The position numbers were made by a program, and so were the translations under genes. The notes under the pieces were generated by a model. That model made no database searches. It was not told the origin of the DNA and worked only from the letters and a program-made list of their open reading frames with translations. From the NCBI GenBank assembly GCA_003024175.1, contig MDYQ01000003.1, positions 62,001-126,000 of the forward strand: DNA of 64,000 nucleotides, given 5' to 3'. This document shows, one piece after another, positions 61,172-64,000 of the stretch (position 1 is the stretch's first letter; every line of letters begins with the position of its first letter). This stretch comes from Planoprotostelium fungivorum (taxonomy: Eukaryota; Evosea; Variosea; Cavosteliida; Cavosteliaceae).

Positions 61172-61740
61172 ATGAAGCAGCCAGAAAAGTCTGATTCCAA
61201 ACCGAAATACAGCAAGGGACTTCGCCAGAATCAGTCGTGTTACCTGTGTCGCAAAGCTCACATATCGTGCAATGGAGGTGACGATCCATCCCCGATGGAA
61301 CTCTCAACTTGGCGTAGATCGACCTTGTTCGCGTTGTCGTCGAAGAGGATTGCAGTGTGGCAATGATCCACCCGTCACAGCGATCGATGTGAAGGAAATG
61401 GAGATGCTGAGCGACAGTGCCGTAGATCAGCAATTCTCTCTATTTCAGGAGACTCTAAAAGGAGAAGAGGTGACGAGTTTGTTAATCTCATGGTCTAACA
61501 TACCAACAGTTGCGGGCGGATGAGCAATCATATGTAAAAAACCAAACATATTGGCAAACTGTAGAAGTATCTCTAGCTCAGATCGTCTCTGACGGTGGGC
61601 ATTTGCTTCACAAAGCACCTGAAATGTACCAGCGACCAACCACTATGATGTCGATCGCGAACTCTCATTGGTAGGTAGACGACTTCAAACCGACTCACCT
61701 CTGCAGACGGAGGATTTTCGGGCTGGGTTTAGACATTTGA
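61172..61740 (+). CDS. Zn(II)2Cys6 binuclear-cluster DNA-binding protein
   Basis: Removing the intron at about 61279-61317 joins CYLCRKAHISCNG to DRPCSRCRRRGLQC. This gives six cysteines spaced C-x2-C-x6-C-x5-C-x2-C-x6-C, exactly the Gal4-type zinc cluster, preceded by a basic stretch (MKQPEKSDSKPKYSKGLRQN). The rest is short: MEMLSDSAVDQQFSLFQET, then LRADEQSYVKNQTYWQ and HLLHKAPEMYQRPTTMMS. The end is uncertain; one splice choice gives a stop at 61738-61740 (GLGLDI). At about 150 residues it lacks the large fungal middle-homology domain. Likely a nuclear regulator; targets unknown. Confidence 0.75.
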
Positions 61741-61973
61741 GAAGGGTGCTAGGTGTCACCGATGATGTCACTGTCTGTGGCTTGTTTTTGAATAAAGCAC
61801 CATCCGCATAATTTTGGATCTTTTATTATTTTTCCAAAGAAGAGTCCGACGACCGATCTGCACAGTATAGCCCTGTAATCTGAGCAGCATTTAGAGGTCT
61901 ATCCCTAGACACTCTCAACTTCGACTCACACGAGTCACATTTGCATTTGGCATCCGATCTGTTCGTTTAGAGA

Positions 61974-64000
<2,027 letters not shown>

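Overview
The window looks like a gene-dense nuclear contig from a free-living amoeboid or slime-mould-like protist. Evidence for this is that almost every gene is cut by many very short GT-AG introns (about 40-60 nt, most beginning GTGAG), intergenic gaps are often under 100 bp, and the gene set mixes amoebozoan-type families (CLU, PAS hybrid histidine kinase, PH-PAK kinase, Zn2Cys6 factor) with an axonemal-type dynein. An amoebozoan of the protostelid kind would fit, but the species is inference. Exon-intron structures below were read by eye, so gene ends fixed by stop codons are firmer than starts and internal joints.

Layout. 121-6419 (-): a CLU-domain/TPR coding region running without a visible gap into a leucine-rich-repeat region, possibly one fused gene. 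7162-9769 (+): a transcription factor that appears to combine homeodomain, FHA and forkhead domains. 9983-11482 (+): polytopic membrane protein. 12448-14310 (+): CNNM-type DUF21/CBS transporter. 14395-20497 (-): three secreted hydrolases in a row (GH72 glucanosyltransferase-like, GH27 alpha-galactosidase, pepsin-like protease), which would suit a microbe-eating predator. 21086-about 22990 (-): polytopic receptor-like protein. 23675-25043 (-): F-box/WD40 protein. 25975-27233 (+): charged repeat protein. 27559-34270: a lipid block with peroxisomal-type multifunctional beta-oxidation enzyme (+), tail-anchored fatty aldehyde dehydrogenase (-) and GWT1/PIG-W inositol acyltransferase (+); the last two start only about 70 bp apart. 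34551-49210 (-): a complete-looking dynein heavy chain of about 14.7 kb whose AAA1 ATPase motifs are lost. 49540-51685 (+): helicase-associated-domain protein disturbed by a 711-bp near-identical duplication joined through two N bases, probably an assembly artefact. 51760-53112 (-): CK2 alpha. 54415-55508 (+): Ser/Thr kinase. 55897-59633 (+): PAS hybrid histidine kinase with receiver. 59959-60697 (+): CDGSH iron-sulfur plus cytochrome b5 fusion. 61172-61740 (+): Zn2Cys6 protein. 61974-end (+): PH-PAK kinase cut by the window edge.

A second layer of signal lies in the introns. They are strongly enriched for a few short, mostly palindromic words: TCTACAAC/GTTGTAGA (often as the perfect 16-bp palindrome TCTACAACGTTGTAGA, or extended to GATCTACAACGAGCCA), TGACGTCA, TCACGTGA and GAAATTTC. 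They occur in both orientations next to donors, and GTTGTAG repeatedly forms the 3' splice site itself. This intron vocabulary, the ATPase-degenerate dynein and the homeodomain-FHA-forkhead factor are the three most unusual things here. I saw no tRNA, rRNA, CRISPR array or intact mobile element.
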